This document shows, one piece after another, positions 63,069 to 64,000 of a DNA stretch of 64,000 bases. How positions within the stretch are numbered: position 1 is the stretch's first letter; the number at the start of each line of letters is the position of its first letter. This DNA is from Lineus longissimus. Lineage: Eukaryota; Nemertea; Pilidiophora; Heteronemertea; Lineidae. A program made the position numbers and the translations under genes. The notes under the pieces are model-generated. The model ran no database searches. It worked only from the letters and a program-made list of their open reading frames with translations, and had not been told where the DNA came from. The stretch covers positions 1,488,001-1,552,000 of the forward strand of contig NC_088314.1 of the NCBI RefSeq assembly GCF_910592395.1, in the 5' to 3' direction.

Positions 63069-63074
63069 AATAAA
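63069..63074 (+). terminator. Poly(A) signal of transketolase
   Basis: AATAAA 668 bases after the stop codon, followed by 'ttcattaggt' and T-rich DNA. The 3'UTR between contains a 'tacatg'-rich simple repeat at about 62450-62515. Confidence 0.5.
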
Positions 63075-63089
63075 ATTTCATTAGGTAAA

Positions 63090-64000
63090 AATATCCTGCT
63101 ACCGTTTCTTTGTTCTGGAAATGTCCACTCATCGTCTTCTTTGTGGCAGTACATGTAGTTACCACTGATCAGTTGGAGTCCCATCACTTGCCACCTTACA
63201 TGTATAGTGGAGACAAACAAAGACTCAGTGCTCGGCCATGTCCTACGCACATATACAGGACTGTAAAGACCGTCACACTCCTGCTCAGCAGGCACTACTT
63301 AACTGTTGCGGACTCGCAAGCCTGCTAAACCAGACGGGGATGACACTGCATCAATATGCCAGCACAATGCGTGCCAACCTCGAACAGGCTGCTGCTCGAG
63401 GTGTCCACTGCCTGGACTTGTAGACATGGAGCCTTCAAACTAGACAAATCACAGGTCTCCTCCATTGCACTGGGATAAACCAGGTAGTCCCTGTGCTGTT
63501 GGTCCAGAAGCCTTAGACGGTCACACCTTTCAATTAATGGAGGGGGACTCTTGTCAACCATTCACTTCATAAACCAGACTGACATATTTGAACTAATGTC
63601 GAATGCAAAGGAGAGTTAGGGCATCCAGATTCATTTTTCCCCTTATATATGGATGCTATCACACGTAGCATGATCAACAGAGACTGTTACCATACAAAAC
63701 TGGAAGAAATACATGTATGGAGGTAGGATGGAATACGAACTTTATTGACTTTAAATCATTATTATGCAAGTACAAAAACAAACAAATTGTAGTTTTTCAA
63801 ACTATCCAATGACAAGATGTTCTTCAAAAACCAGACTAAATGAGTTTGAATACATGTGCCTTGTGGTGTTTGTGGCATTTATATGACACACCCTGTATAC
63901 CGCCATGATAGTCGCAGATAATGTTCTGCACAATTTCGTAATGGAGTCTGTTAGCATGGCGCTAAGACCCAGTTTGTAAACCGGAGTATGGTCTAATAAA
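63090..64000. other. Right-edge region without an identified gene
   Basis: No supported coding sequence. Short frames (for example plus 63238-63423 and minus 63325-63561) carry no motif I recognise. Confidence 0.4.
63741..63746 (-). terminator. Possible poly(A) signal of a minus-strand gene beyond the right edge
   Basis: AATAAA on the minus strand in a region with no plus-strand gene. If real, a gene outside the window converges on transketolase. Weak evidence on its own. Confidence 0.2.

Overview
This window is animal nuclear DNA: AT-rich, intron-rich, with spliced genes, tRNA-derived SINE-like repeats and small inverted-repeat elements. I rebuilt exons by hand from GT-AG (twice GC-AG) splice sites, reading phase and protein similarity. 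Gene content fits a non-vertebrate bilaterian with a single-copy type FoxP. A repeat at about 14.07 kb (the 'aacaagaggcccaagggtctg' type) resembles one I remember as common in molluscs and their relatives, so a lophotrochozoan is my best guess. The species is not determined.

Left two thirds (about 0.27-45.7 kb, minus strand): one large FoxP forkhead transcription factor gene. Fourteen constitutive coding exons plus one of two alternative exons give about 753 aa (form A) or 766 aa (form B). Domains in order are a Gln-rich N-terminus, a C2H2 zinc finger, a leucine zipper, a PVNLV CtBP-type motif, the forkhead domain and an acidic charged C-terminus. The forkhead recognition-helix exon exists in two mutually exclusive copies, 7122-7243 and 6536-6696. 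These match the ancient bilaterian arrangement known from Drosophila FoxP and from human FOXP1 exons 18/18b. A 22 kb intron separates the three-codon start exon from the rest. It holds two unexplained in-phase candidate exons, at 24316-24351 and 20238-20855.

Right third (plus strand): three compact genes follow. SAMTOR (47936-51289, 4 exons, about 464 aa) is the S-adenosylmethionine sensor of the mTORC1 pathway. A 9-exon gene (52763-56822, about 625 aa) fuses leucine-rich repeats to an ADP-ribosylglycohydrolase domain with degenerate metal-binding motifs. Transketolase (57938-62401, 12 exons, about 627 aa) is an enzyme of the pentose phosphate pathway. FoxP and SAMTOR are divergent neighbours about 2.2 kb apart. 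FOXP2 and SAMTOR/BMT2 also lie close together on human 7q31, so the linkage may be ancestral.

The non-coding remainder holds a 164-bp MITE with 15-bp terminal inverted repeats, a second mariner-like MITE, several SINE-like tRNA-derived repeats, small tandem repeats, long G/C homopolymers and E-box palindromes. The window has no CRISPR array, bacterial-type operon or convincing functional tRNA gene. The last 0.9 kb contains nothing I can name, except a possible poly(A) signal of a minus-strand gene lying beyond the right edge.
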